Below are positions 51,882-60,870 of a stretch of 64,000 nucleotides of DNA, piece by piece; positions within the stretch are counted from its first letter, which is position 1; each line of letters begins with the position of its first letter. The notes under the pieces are model-generated. The model did not search any database and was not told the DNA's origin. It saw only the letters and a program-made list of their open reading frames with translations. The translations under genes and the position numbers were made by a program. The stretch lies in the NCBI RefSeq assembly GCF_902859915.1, contig NZ_CADIKK010000024.1, positions 1 to 64,000 on the forward strand. The letters are read 5' to 3'. Origin of the DNA: Paraburkholderia ultramafica. Its GTDB lineage: Bacteria; Pseudomonadota; Gammaproteobacteria; Burkholderiales; Burkholderiaceae.

Positions 51882-51921
51882 GCCGGCACGCACCGTGGAC
51901 GGCAACCCCAGGAGAAGTTTG

Positions 51922-53589
51922 ATGGAATTCAGGAAACTGACGGCCAGTGTGGCCGTCGCGTCGCAGATTAGCGCGTCCGACTTGCCTGCGATCGCCGCAG
52001 CGGGTTTTCGTGCGATCGTCTGCAATCGGCCCGACGGCGAAGGCCCCGACCAATCCGGCTTCCGCGAGATCGAAGCGGCGGCCCGCGAACACGGCATCGA
52101 CGCGCGCTATCTGCCGATCGAATCCGGCAAGGTCGGCGATGCCGACGCCGCGCGGTTCGGCGAGCTGATGCAGACACTGCCGGCGCCGGTGCTCGCGTAT
52201 TGCCGCACGGGCATGCGCGCCGCGACGCTGTGGGCGCTTGCCGAAGCGCCGAACCGGACGCTGCCGGAGATCGTCGCGATCGGCAACGCAGCGGGCTATG
52301 ACCTGACGGGCCTCGTGCAACGTATCGCCAACGGCGGCAAGCTGCCGGTCGACACCGCCGTGGCCAGTTACGACGTCGTGATCGTCGGTGCGGGCGCCGC
52401 CGGCCTCGCGACGGCGTCGAGCCTGCTGGCGCGCGAGCGCGGCCTCGACATCGCGGTGATCGATCCGGCCGGCACGCACTATTACCAGCCGGGCTGGACC
52501 ATGGTCGGAGCCGGCGTGTTCGAACCCGCCACCACGGCTCGCGACATGGCGGCTGTCCTGCCGCGCGGGGTCCACTGGATCAAGGCCGGCGTGGCGGCGT
52601 TCGAGCCGCGGCGCTCTGCGGTCGTTCTGGAAGGCTGCCGCGTCGTGAACTACAAAGCGTTGATCGTCTGCCCCGGACTGAAGCTGGACTGGAACGCGAT
52701 CGAAGGTTTGCCGGAAACGCTCGGCCGCAACGGTGTGACCTCGAACTATCGGTACGATCTCGCGCCCTATACGTGGCGGCTCGTGCGCGATCTGCAGGCC
52801 GGCCGTGCGCTCTTCACCCAACCGCCGATGCCGATCAAGTGCGCCGGGGCGCCGCAAAAAGCGATGTATCTGTCGGCGGATCACTGGCGGCGCGCGGGCC
52901 GGCTCGAACAGATCGACGTTGAATTCTTCAATGCCGGAGCCGTGCTGTTCGGCGTCGCCGACTATGTGCCGGCCTTGATGGAGTACGTGAAGCGCTACGA
53001 CATCGCGCTGAACTTCGGCTACAACCTGAGCGCGATAGACGGTCCGGGCAAACGTGCGATCTTCAGCCGCGCGCGCGAAGACGGCAGCGTCGAGTCAGTC
53101 ACGCGGGACTTCGACATGATCCACGTGGTGCCGCCGCAGACGGCGCCCGACTTCATCCGCGTGAGCCCGCTGGCGGACAAGGCCGGTTGGGTCGACGTCG
53201 ATCCGGCGACGCTGCGTCACAAAACCTACGCCAACGTCTTTGCGCTCGGCGACGTCGCGAACACGACGAATGCGAAGACCGCCGCGGCTGCGCGCAAGCA
53301 GGCTCCGGCGGTCGCTCATAACGTGCTCGCGGGCCTCGGCAAAGTGCACGGCGAAGCGATGTATGACGGCTACGGATCGTGTCCGCTGACCGTCGAGCGC
53401 GGCAAGATCGTGCTCGCCGAATTCCTCTATGGCGGCAAGGTTGCGCCGACGCTGCCGACCTGGCTGATCGACGGCAAGCGTCCTTCGCGCCTCGCGTGGC
53501 TATTGAAGGAGCGCATTCTGCCGCCGCTTTACTGGCAGGCGATGCTCAAGGGACACGAGTGGTTCGCGCGGCCCGAACTCACGGGCTGA
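51922..53589 (+). CDS. sqr: DUF442-sulfide:quinone oxidoreductase fusion
   Basis: 555 residues from the ATG at 51922 (MEFRKLTASVAVASQISASD), with AGGAGAAG upstream. Residues 1-110: DUF442 (PTP/rhodanese-like) with VLAYCRTGMRA, active Cys94. Residues 130-555: SQR FAD protein with DVVIVGAGAAGLATASSLLA, PGWTMVGAGVF, IVCPGLKLDW (redox Cys), PPMPIKCAGAPQKAMYLSAD (redox Cys), FALGDVANTTNAKTAAAARK. Oxidises sulfide and passes electrons to quinone, giving persulfide that the upstream dioxygenase oxidises; the fused domain may transfer the sulfane sulfur. Membrane-associated, no signal peptide. Confidence 0.94.
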   Translation: MEFRKLTASVAVASQISASDLPAIAAAGFRAIVCNRPDGEGPDQSGFREIEAAAREHGIDARYLPIESGKVGDADAARFGELMQTLPAPVLAYCRTGMRAATLWALAEAPNRTLPEIVAIGNAAGYDLTGLVQRIANGGKLPVDTAVASYDVVIVGAGAAGLATASSLLARERGLDIAVIDPAGTHYYQPGWTMVGAGVFEPATTARDMAAVLPRGVHWIKAGVAAFEPRRSAVVLEGCRVVNYKALIVCPGLKLDWNAIEGLPETLGRNGVTSNYRYDLAPYTWRLVRDLQAGRALFTQPPMPIKCAGAPQKAMYLSADHWRRAGRLEQIDVEFFNAGAVLFGVADYVPALMEYVKRYDIALNFGYNLSAIDGPGKRAIFSRAREDGSVESVTRDFDMIHVVPPQTAPDFIRVSPLADKAGWVDVDPATLRHKTYANVFALGDVANTTNAKTAAAARKQAPAVAHNVLAGLGKVHGEAMYDGYGSCPLTVERGKIVLAEFLYGGKVAPTLPTWLIDGKRPSRLAWLLKERILPPLYWQAMLKGHEWFARPELTG

Positions 53590-53603
53590 TGCGCCAACGC
53601 ATG

Positions 53604-53643
53604 CGGTAACGCAGTAACGCAGTAACGCGGTAACGCGGTAACG
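53604..53643. repeat. 8-bp tandem repeat (5 copies)
   Basis: Five copies of CRGTAACG (R = A or G) run from 53604 to 53643 between sqr and the tauE-like gene, in a 85-bp gap. It might vary in copy number by slippage and so alter spacing in the transcript. Confidence 0.85.
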
Positions 53644-53674
53644 AAGCACTCGCTCGCACTCTGTCGGATCGTTG

Positions 53675-54481
53675 ATGTTTTCTTCACTACTTCTTGGCGC
53701 CATCGTTGGCGCGGTGCTCGGTTTGACTGGCGCGGGCGGCGGTATCCTGGCTGTGCCGGCGCTGGTGGTTGGAATGGGCTGGCCGATGCAGCAGGCGACG
53801 CCCGTTGCGCTAGTCGCCGTGGCGGGCAGCGCGGCCATCGGCGCGCTCGAAGCATTCCGGCGGCGGCTGGTGCGCTACCGGGCCGCGTTCTTCATGGCCA
53901 CCGCCGGCGTGCCGCTAACTTCACTGGGCGTGCGCATCGCTCACGCCTTGTCGCAGCGCGTGCTGTTGACGCTCTTCGCGATCGTCATGCTGGTGGTGGC
54001 CGTGCGCCTGTTATCGCAAGCATTGCGGCACGGGCAGTCGGAAAGGGAGGACTCGCGGCTGTGCGTCGGCCGCATCAATCCCGACACCGGCCGGCTGGTC
54101 TGGTCGTGGACGACCGGCGTCGCGCTCGCGGCCACTGGCGCGCTGACCGGGCTGATGACGGGACTGCTCGGCGTGGGCGGCGGCTTCATCATCGTGCCGA
54201 TGCTGCGCAAGCTCACCAATGTGTCGATGCATGGCATCGTCGCGACGTCGCTGATGGTCATCGCACTGGTCGGCAGCGGCGGGGTCGTCTCGACGATCCT
54301 GCATGGCACCACGCTGCCGCTCGAACTGACGCTATGGTTCAGCCTGACGACAGCGGCGGGGATGGTAGTGGGCCGCCTCGTGTCGCAGCGACTGTCCGCG
54401 CTGCATGTGCAGGTGGGGTTTGCGAGCGCGTTGATCTGCGTGGCGCTGGGGTTGCTGGTGAAGGCCGCGCTTGGCTGGTGA
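53675..54481 (+). CDS. TauE/SafE-family sulfite exporter
   Basis: 268 residues. ATG at 53675, one codon after a TTG. About 7-8 membrane helices; GAVLGLTGAGGGILAVPALV and GLMTGLLGVGGGFIIVPMLR are the repeated TauE/SafE glycine-rich motifs. Such carriers export sulfite or other sulfur anions; here it would remove sulfite formed by persulfide oxidation. Third gene of the sulfide set, same strand, 85 bp after sqr. Confidence 0.92.
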   Translation: MFSSLLLGAIVGAVLGLTGAGGGILAVPALVVGMGWPMQQATPVALVAVAGSAAIGALEAFRRRLVRYRAAFFMATAGVPLTSLGVRIAHALSQRVLLTLFAIVMLVVAVRLLSQALRHGQSEREDSRLCVGRINPDTGRLVWSWTTGVALAATGALTGLMTGLLGVGGGFIIVPMLRKLTNVSMHGIVATSLMVIALVGSGGVVSTILHGTTLPLELTLWFSLTTAAGMVVGRLVSQRLSALHVQVGFASALICVALGLLVKAALGW

Positions 54482-54595
54482 GGCGGGCGAGGGGTGAATG
54501 CGCGCGGGCATTCTCAAGTTAAAACTTTCGCACAGTTTTTCGAGGATCAACCCTGTGTCCACGGCGGCCCTCATGCCACCGCGGACCAGTGCGCG

Positions 54596-56044
54596 TTAAA
54601 AAAATCCCAGCGGCTGTTCGCTGTAGCTGACGAGCAGATTCTTGGTCTGTTGGTAGTGATCGAGCATCATCTTGTGCGTCTCGCGGCCGATGCCCGATTG
54701 CTTGTAGCCACCGAACGCGGCATGCGCCGGATAGGCGTGATAGCAATTCGTCCACACCCGGCCCGCCTGAATCTGCCGGCCGAAGCGATAGGCGCGTGTG
54801 CCGTCGCGCGTCCATACGCCTGCGCCCAGACCGTAGAGCGTATCGTCGGCGATTTCGAGCGCCTCTTGTTCGCTTTTGAACGTTGTGACCGACACCACCG
54901 GTCCGAAGATTTCTTCCTGGAAGATACGCATCTTGTTGTGGCCGCGGAACACCGTTGGCTTCACGTAGTAGCCTTTGCTCAACTCGCCACTCAGCTTGTT
55001 GCGTTCACCGCCGATCAAACACTCGGCGCCTTCCTGCTTGCCGAGATCGACATATGAAAGGATTTTCTCCAGTTGTTCCTGCGAGGCCTGCGCACCAATC
55101 ATCGTCTTTGGATCGAGCGGATGCCCCTGTGTAATCGCGGCCACGCGTTTTAACGCGCGCTCCATGAAGCGGTCGTAGATCTTTTCGTCGATCAGCACGC
55201 GTGACGGACACGTACACACTTCACCCTGGTTCAACGCAAACATCGCAAAGCCCTCGAGTGCCTTGTCCAGGTATCCGTCGTCGTGATCGACCACGTCGGC
55301 GAAGAAAATGTTCGGGCTCTTGCCGCCGAGTTCGAGCGTTACCGGGATGATGTTCTGGCTCGCGTACTGCATGATCAGACGGCCCGTTGAGGTCTCGCCG
55401 GTAAACGCGATCTTGGCGATGCGTTTGCTCGAAGCAAGCGGCTTACCGGCTTCGAGGCCAAACCCGTTGACGACATTCAGCACACCAGGCGGCAACAGGT
55501 CCTGGATCAGCTCGATCAGCACCAGGATCGACGCAGGCGTCTGTTCAGCGGGTTTCAGCACAATGCAGTTGCCAGCAGCCAGCGCAGGGGCAACCTTCCA
55601 CACCGCCATCAAAATCGGGAAATTCCACGGAATGATCTGACCCACGACACCAAGCGGTTCGTGGAAGTGATAGGCGACGGTATCCGCATCGATCTCGGAG
55701 ATGCTGCCTTCCTGTGCGCGGATGCAGCCGGCGAAATAGCGGAAATGGTCGATCGCCAGCGGAATGTCTGCGGCGAGCGTTTCGCGAATCGGCTTGCCGT
55801 TGTCGATCGATTCAGCGAACGCGATGCGCGACAGGTTGTGCTCCATGCGGTCTGCAATGCGGTTCAGAATATTTGCGCGCACCCCCGGTGCGGTATCGGC
55901 CCAGGCTTTTTTCGCCCGGTGGGCGGCATCGAGAGCGAGTTCGATATCTTCTTCGCTCGAACGTGGAATCGATGCGGTCGAGCGGTGTCTGGGGAGGGAC
56001 AGGTATTCAGCATTTTTTCTGCAATCTTCGACGTTCAAACCCAT
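54596..56044 (-). CDS. Aldehyde dehydrogenase (AldA/ExaC-type) with abnormal N-terminus
   Basis: 482 residues as read; relatives are about 506. From RSSEEDIELALDAAHRAKKA onward all normal landmarks are present: GQIIPWNFPILMAVWKVAPA, FTGETSTGRLIMQYA, VTLELGGKSPNIFFADV, the catalytic Cys region NQGEVCTCPSRVLID and QEEIFGPVVSVTTF. But the first 25 residues (MGLNVEDCRKNAEYLSLPRH) are foreign: GLNVEDCRK is an out-of-frame reading of the neighbouring cyclase gene. The native start (about 40-50 residues with the GGEWV-like segment) is lost. The product may be unstable or poorly expressed; the NAD+-linked oxidation of aldehydes is only potential. Confidence 0.78.
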   Translation of the reverse strand: MGLNVEDCRKNAEYLSLPRHRSTASIPRSSEEDIELALDAAHRAKKAWADTAPGVRANILNRIADRMEHNLSRIAFAESIDNGKPIRETLAADIPLAIDHFRYFAGCIRAQEGSISEIDADTVAYHFHEPLGVVGQIIPWNFPILMAVWKVAPALAAGNCIVLKPAEQTPASILVLIELIQDLLPPGVLNVVNGFGLEAGKPLASSKRIAKIAFTGETSTGRLIMQYASQNIIPVTLELGGKSPNIFFADVVDHDDGYLDKALEGFAMFALNQGEVCTCPSRVLIDEKIYDRFMERALKRVAAITQGHPLDPKTMIGAQASQEQLEKILSYVDLGKQEGAECLIGGERNKLSGELSKGYYVKPTVFRGHNKMRIFQEEIFGPVVSVTTFKSEQEALEIADDTLYGLGAGVWTRDGTRAYRFGRQIQAGRVWTNCYHAYPAHAAFGGYKQSGIGRETHKMMLDHYQQTKNLLVSYSEQPLGFF

Positions 56045-56759
56045 TGCGTAATTGGCCTGCGATGAAAGCGCTGACGATCACGGACAGGTACACGGTGACG
56101 AGATTGTGACGCCAGGCATCGAGGGTGAATTGATGCGCAACCAGTTTCGGATCGACTGCTGGAAGTGTGAAGCTCTTTGCCTCGACGGCGTGCATCATCC
56201 GGATAAAGCCCGCCGCGGACAGCAGTGGCAACAGGGCGACTAGCGCCAACAGGGCGGGCTTCACGCGGCGAGCCAACGGATAGTGGCGCAATCGGAACCA
56301 CAGTCCGAGACATCCGTGGATCCAGCCGGGCGCGAGCAGAGCAAGTTGCAAGCCCTGCGTGCCGCTCGTGAGCAGCACGATCACGACACGTTCATAGTCA
56401 GGCTCGAAACCATAGAGTGAGGACGCGAGTCGCGTTGTAACCGCATGGCGTATGAGCAGCAGCGGCAGGCTAAGGCCTGCCCAGAGGCGGATCCATTCGG
56501 CGGGTGGCAGCGTCCAGTGACGGCGCCCGTATATCGTGTGCACAGCTAGCGCAAAATGCAGCGACGCCGCACCGTACAGCGCAATCGTGCCAGGTGTGCT
56601 TCGCCAGAGTCGCAGCGCCAATGCGAGACCGTGTCCGGCAAGATCGAGTGACCAGATCCCGAGTGCATGATTGACCAGGTGGAGAAGGAGATAGATGAGC
56701 AACACCACACCCGATCCGAGTTGCAAACGGCGCAGAACGGATTGCATCTGAGTGTTCAA
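56007..56759 (-). pseudogene. Membrane domain of a class III adenylate cyclase, truncated
   Basis: 250 residues. MNTQMQSVLRRLQLGSGVVL, LLIYLLLHLVNHALGIWSLD, LWRSTPGTIALYGAASLHFA and AVTTRLASSLYGFEPDYERV form five or six membrane helices like the succinate-dehydrogenase-cytochrome-b-like N-terminal domain that precedes a ferredoxin and an adenylate cyclase domain in rhizobial/burkholderial cyclases (as remembered). The protein stops at FERRRLQKKC just where relatives continue into the ferredoxin and catalytic domains. It overlaps the foreign start of the aldehyde dehydrogenase, so a deletion joined the two genes. Alternative: an independent membrane protein. Confidence 0.65.
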
Positions 56760-57078
56760 TTCGCACTAGCGACGGACGTGCCGTCCGCCACCTTGCCGAC
56801 CGCATTCTGGTGAGCAAGGTGCTCCCGTTTCGTGCGGGGAAGGCGTGCCGTGTGGTTTGGAATAAAACACCGGCGTAACCGGCCAGCCGGGTTGGCCGCC
56901 GATGACCGGTGCGGGGTGGAGTCGTTCTGATTCTCTGTGCACAGACGTACTGCTTCGGCGAATCGCTGTAATGCCGATATCGAACCGCATACGCTCTGAT
57001 ACTCCTCGCGGCCTATTCTGCGAGCCAGTGTCGGGACAGCCTCGCCTCGTTGTTCAGTTGGCTCAAGGCATTCAAGGG
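56760..57078. other. Intergenic region, no supported gene
   Basis: About 320 bp between benD and the cyclase remnant. Frames here are shadow-like; one minus-strand frame (56766-56990) has no family-like content. No terminator of benD was clearly recognised. Confidence 0.5.
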
Positions 57079-57855
57079 TCAGCCCGTGTCACCGCCGGCG
57101 ACCGGCAACACTGTGCCGGTGATATAGCCCGCCTCGTCCGAAGCGAGGAACAGAATCGGCGCGACCTGTTCGTCGAGGCTGCCGTAGCGTTTGAAGAAGG
57201 TCGATTCGGTGACCTGCTGGACCGCTTCGCCCATCCAGACTTTTTCCTGCTCGCTATCGCCAGCCGTGTTGCGCGGGACGCGTCGCGCAGGCGCGTCGGT
57301 CCCGCCCGGCGCGGTGGCAACCACGCGGATGTTGTGCTCGGCGTATTCCATCGCCAGTGACTGCGTAATCGCGTTGACACCGCCCTTGGCCGCCGAATAC
57401 GGTACGCGGCGGATACCGCGCGTGGCATTCGACGAGACGTTGACGATGGTTCCGCCGCCTCGCTTGAGCAGGTGCGGCAGCACCGCGTGACAGGCGTACA
57501 GCGTCGGCATCAGTGAGCGGCGAATTTCCGCATCAATCTGTGCAGGCTCGAACTCGGCGAACGGGCGCATGCGAATCGCGCCACCGACACCGTTGACCAG
57601 AATGTCGATGCCGCCAAACTTGCGCACCGCAAAGGCCATCGCCGATGCCGCGCCTTCGTACGTCTCGAGGTCGGCGACGAACCCTGCCGTGTCCGCGCCG
57701 TTCGCCTCGGCGGCAACTTCGGAAACGAAGTCGGCGCGGTCGACGAACAGCACCTTGGCACCCTCGGCGGCCGCACGCAGCGCCACGCTGCGACCAATGC
57801 CCTGTGCAGCACCGGTGACAATCATGACCTTGCCAGCAAATCGTTGCGTGTTCAT
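57079..57855 (-). CDS. benD: Benzoate diol dehydrogenase (cis-dihydrodiol, SDR family)
   Basis: 258 residues. SDR: GKVMIVTGAAQGIGRSVALR (TGxxxGxG), NGVGGAIRMRPFAEFEP, VNVSSNATRGI and active YSAAKGGVNAITQSLA (Tyr-x3-Lys). The C-terminus has GYITGTVLPVAGGDTG. Oxidises 1,6-dihydroxycyclohexa-2,4-diene-1-carboxylate to catechol with CO2 loss, NAD+ dependent. Overlaps benC by ATGA (57852-57855). Confidence 0.93.
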   Translation of the reverse strand: MNTQRFAGKVMIVTGAAQGIGRSVALRAAAEGAKVLFVDRADFVSEVAAEANGADTAGFVADLETYEGAASAMAFAVRKFGGIDILVNGVGGAIRMRPFAEFEPAQIDAEIRRSLMPTLYACHAVLPHLLKRGGGTIVNVSSNATRGIRRVPYSAAKGGVNAITQSLAMEYAEHNIRVVATAPGGTDAPARRVPRNTAGDSEQEKVWMGEAVQQVTESTFFKRYGSLDEQVAPILFLASDEAGYITGTVLPVAGGDTG

Positions 57856-58874
57856 GTGGTCCTCGGTGCGGCGTTGGGAGTGAATTTCTCGTAGTGGAAG
57901 CTGTTCGGCTTCACGCCGTTGTCGTCGAAATGCCTACGCACCGCATCGACCATCGGCGGCGGCCCGCACAGGTAAACGTCGACGTCGCCATCATTCAAGG
58001 ATTCGGCCGGCATGTGCTGCGTCACCCAACCCTTGCGGGGGTGGTTTGAATCCGCATCGGCCACGACCGTGGTGTAGCTGAAATTCGGCAACTTCGCCAC
58101 GTAGGCTTCGATTGCATCGACCTGCACCAGGTCGAGATCTCGCGTCACGCCATAAATCAGGTGGACCTTCTGCTGAGAATCGGCGCGCGCCAGAACTTCG
58201 AGCATCGACAGGAATGGCGCCAGGCCTGTGCCACCAGCGAGGAAGAGCAGGGGCCGCTCCACCGCGCGCAGATAGAAACTGCCGAGCGGCCCAGTCAGTT
58301 CCACCTTGTTGCCTGGCAGGGCGGATTCGAGCCAGGTGCTCATCACTCCGCCGGTGATTCTCTTGATCAGAAAACTGACTGTCGATTCACCCGGCGCCGA
58401 TGAGAACGAATACGAACGATGCTGACCGCTGCCGGGAACGTCGATGTTCACATACTGACCCGGCAGAAATACCGGCGCGGTCGCATCCACATTCAATTCG
58501 AGCACGACGGCCGCATCGTTGTGCTGTTCGACTTTCGATACGGTCGCGGCGAACTTGCTTTGCTCAGTCTTGCACGCAGTGGAAGACGCCGGCACGGCAA
58601 TCACACAGTCGCTTTCCGGTACCATCTGGCAGGTGAGTACCAGACCACTGTCCTTCTCATCCTCGCTCAGCGCATCTTCGATGTAATCATCGCCCAGGTC
58701 GTAACTTCCGCTCTCGGCGCGGCACTTGCAGGTACCGCACACGCCGTCGGAGCAATCCATCGGCAGGTTGATCTTTGCGCGAAAGGCGGCATCAAGCACC
58801 TTCTCGCCCGCCTTGCATGTGACGAAGCGGGTCACGCCGTCTTCGAAATTCAGTGCAATGTTGTAGCTGGACAT
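57852..58874 (-). CDS. benC: Benzoate dioxygenase reductase component
   Basis: 340 residues. N-terminal plant-type [2Fe-2S] ferredoxin MDCSDGVCGTCKCRAESGSY plus VLTCQM (four Cys), then FAD domain with QHRSYSFSSAPGES, then NAD domain with LFLAGGTGLAPFLSMLEVLA and VYLCGPPPMVDAVRRHF. Moves electrons from NADH to the BenAB oxygenase. The order (Fe-S first, then reductase) is normal for BenC. Confidence 0.94.
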   Translation of the reverse strand: MSSYNIALNFEDGVTRFVTCKAGEKVLDAAFRAKINLPMDCSDGVCGTCKCRAESGSYDLGDDYIEDALSEDEKDSGLVLTCQMVPESDCVIAVPASSTACKTEQSKFAATVSKVEQHNDAAVVLELNVDATAPVFLPGQYVNIDVPGSGQHRSYSFSSAPGESTVSFLIKRITGGVMSTWLESALPGNKVELTGPLGSFYLRAVERPLLFLAGGTGLAPFLSMLEVLARADSQQKVHLIYGVTRDLDLVQVDAIEAYVAKLPNFSYTTVVADADSNHPRKGWVTQHMPAESLNDGDVDVYLCGPPPMVDAVRRHFDDNGVKPNSFHYEKFTPNAAPRTT

Positions 58875-58913
58875 CTTGCCTCCTGTACTTCCAGTTTCCT
58901 CCGATGCTCGACA

Positions 58914-59402
58914 TCAAACGTGATAGACGTCGAGCACCTGGCGGATGTAGTCGTCCTTCAGCACAATTCGCTTATAGGAAATCAACAGTTCATCGTCGAC
59001 CTTTCTCAGCGTCACGAACATCGTGCCGAAAAACTGGTCGGTGTCTTTGTAGCGGTGGCTGAACGTGTTGAAGTTGTAGCGCACGTCCACTTCGTTGTCG
59101 CGCTCGGCCAGCACTTCCACATTGGTGACGTTGTGACTGGTACGCGGTTCCGGCATCGAAGCGCCACTGCGTTCGGTCTTGATGCGGAACACCCGGTCTT
59201 CCAGGCCGCCGCGGTCCGGGTAGTACATCAACGAGATCTGACTCTCGTGGTCATCGGTGAGCTGGTCGTCGTCATCCCACGCCGGCATCCAGTAGGTGAC
59301 GTCCTCGGCATAGCAGGCAAGCCAGTCGTCCCATTGACGGTCATCGAGCAGACGCGCTTCGCGGTACAGCACCGCACAGATTTTCTGGTAATCGAAGCTC
59401 AT
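58914..59402 (-). CDS. benB: Benzoate 1,2-dioxygenase small subunit
   Basis: 162 residues from the ATG at 59402 (MSFDYQKICAVLYREARLLD), which overlaps the benA stop (ATGA); the longer frame upstream reads through benA. NTF2-like beta subunit: DDRQWDDWLACYAEDVTYWM, DRVFRIKTERSGASMPEPRT and SHNVTNVEVLAERDNEVDVR. It is the structural partner of BenA in an (alpha-beta)3 hexamer. 39 bp separate it from benC. Confidence 0.93.
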   Translation of the reverse strand: MSFDYQKICAVLYREARLLDDRQWDDWLACYAEDVTYWMPAWDDDDQLTDDHESQISLMYYPDRGGLEDRVFRIKTERSGASMPEPRTSHNVTNVEVLAERDNEVDVRYNFNTFSHRYKDTDQFFGTMFVTLRKVDDELLISYKRIVLKDDYIRQVLDVYHV

Positions 59403-60757
59403 GCCAGCGCCTCCTCTTGTTCCTTTTTGAGTGCGTCGCGCATCACGTGCACCCAGTATTCGTGCTGGCACACAAACAGGCCCTCGTCTTCGCTGCGCTC
59501 GCCTGAGATGAGCGGTTTGAGTCCCATACTCTTCGCATTCGCGTCGGGACCGTCGACCCACAACGGCGCCCCGCGCGAAAGGTCGTTCCACAGCGCGGTA
59601 GTGCCGGCATAGCCAGCCTGGCAAGCGCGGAACTCTTCGAGGTCATCCGCGGTGCCCATGCCCGAGACGTTGAAGAAATCCTCGTATTGGCGGATGCGAT
59701 TCGCGCGGTCGGCTGCGCTTTCACCCTTCGGCGCAAAGCAGAAGATGCTGACTTCGGTCTTGTCTACGCCGAGTGGGCGTACCACGCGAATCTGGGTGCT
59801 GAACTGGTCCATCAGGAACACGTTCGGATAGAGGCACAGGTTTCGAGTCTGATTGACGATAAAGTCCGCCTTTGCTTCGCCAACCCGGTCCTTGATTTCG
59901 TCGCGGTACTGATAGACCGGCCGCACTTCCGGGTTCATCGTCTTGGTCCAGAGCAGGATGTGGCCATGGTCGAACCCGTACACGCCGGCTACCGACCTGC
60001 TCCAGCTATTCGCATCCACCGCCTTGGTGCCATCGACCTTGCGACGGTCCATCGTCGCGCCATAGTTCCAGTGCACGGTGCTGACGTGGTAGCCGTCGCA
60101 GCCGTTCTCCATCTGCATCTTCCAGTTGCCGTCGTAGATATACGAGGAGTTGCCGCGCAACACTTCCAGCCCGTTGGCGGCCTGATCGACGATCTGGTCG
60201 ATGATGACCTTGGTCTCGCCAAGGTAGTCCTCCAGCGGCAGCACGTCCGCGTTGAGGCTGCCGAACAGGAAGCCGCGATAGCTCTGGAAGCGAGCGACTT
60301 TCTTCAGGTCGTGCGAGCCGTTGGTATTGAATTGCACCGGGTATTCGGTCGTCTTCACGTCCTTCACTTTCAGCAGCTTGCCGGTGTTGGCGAAGCTCCA
60401 GCCATGGAACGGGCAGGTGAAGGTGCCCTTGTTGCCATGCTTCTTCCGGCACAGCATCGCGCCTTTGTGCGCACAGGCGTTAATGACCGCGTGCAGTTCG
60501 CCGCTCTTGTCGCGAGTCACCACCACGGGCTGGCGGCCAATCCAGGTGGTGTAGTAGTCGTTGTTGTCGGGAATCTGGCTTTCATGCGCGAGATAGACCC
60601 AATTGCTCTCGAAGATGTGCTTCATCTCGAGCTCGAACAAATCGGCGTTCGTGAAGATGTCGCGGCGGCAACGGAATACACCGTTCTGCTTGTCATCCTG
60701 AACGGCGGTGTGCAGCAGTTCATCCAGCTGCCTGGCTTTGTCGATAATGGCGGACAT
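59399..60757 (-). CDS. benA: Benzoate 1,2-dioxygenase large subunit
   Basis: 452 residues. Rieske site CAHKGAMLC and CPFHGW within the first 130 residues (CxH...CxxH). The mononuclear iron site is in MENGCDGYHVSTVHWNYG (Asp, His, His) with the downstream Asp. DYYTTWIGRQPVVVTRDKSG and LGVDKTEVSIFCFAP are conserved. Adds O2 to benzoate to give the 1,2-cis-diol. First gene of benABCD; separated from catA by a hairpin-containing gap of 113 bp. Confidence 0.95.
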   Translation of the reverse strand: MSAIIDKARQLDELLHTAVQDDKQNGVFRCRRDIFTNADLFELEMKHIFESNWVYLAHESQIPDNNDYYTTWIGRQPVVVTRDKSGELHAVINACAHKGAMLCRKKHGNKGTFTCPFHGWSFANTGKLLKVKDVKTTEYPVQFNTNGSHDLKKVARFQSYRGFLFGSLNADVLPLEDYLGETKVIIDQIVDQAANGLEVLRGNSSYIYDGNWKMQMENGCDGYHVSTVHWNYGATMDRRKVDGTKAVDANSWSRSVAGVYGFDHGHILLWTKTMNPEVRPVYQYRDEIKDRVGEAKADFIVNQTRNLCLYPNVFLMDQFSTQIRVVRPLGVDKTEVSIFCFAPKGESAADRANRIRQYEDFFNVSGMGTADDLEEFRACQAGYAGTTALWNDLSRGAPLWVDGPDANAKSMGLKPLISGERSEDEGLFVCQHEYWVHVMRDALKKEQEEALA

Positions 60758-60771
60758 GTGTGCTCTCCCAA

Positions 60772-60798
60772 CGCGTGCTCCAGGCTATGGAGCACGCG
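60772..60798. terminator. Hairpin between catA and benA
   Basis: CGCGTGCTCC (60772-60781) and GGAGCACGCG (60789-60798) make a perfect 10-bp stem with 7-base loop, about 15 bp before benA. There is no U-run. It could attenuate read-through from catA to benA or protect the transcript. Confidence 0.5.
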
Positions 60799-60870
60799 CT
60801 TCGGTGTCGAAAAATTCTTGCGGAGAATAGAGCGGCAGCGGTGGTACGACGTAGCAGCCGCGTGGAGCGG

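Noticed and set aside
58419..59612. Long plus-strand frame across benC and benB
   Set aside because: Antisense shadow of ben genes that carry full family motifs.
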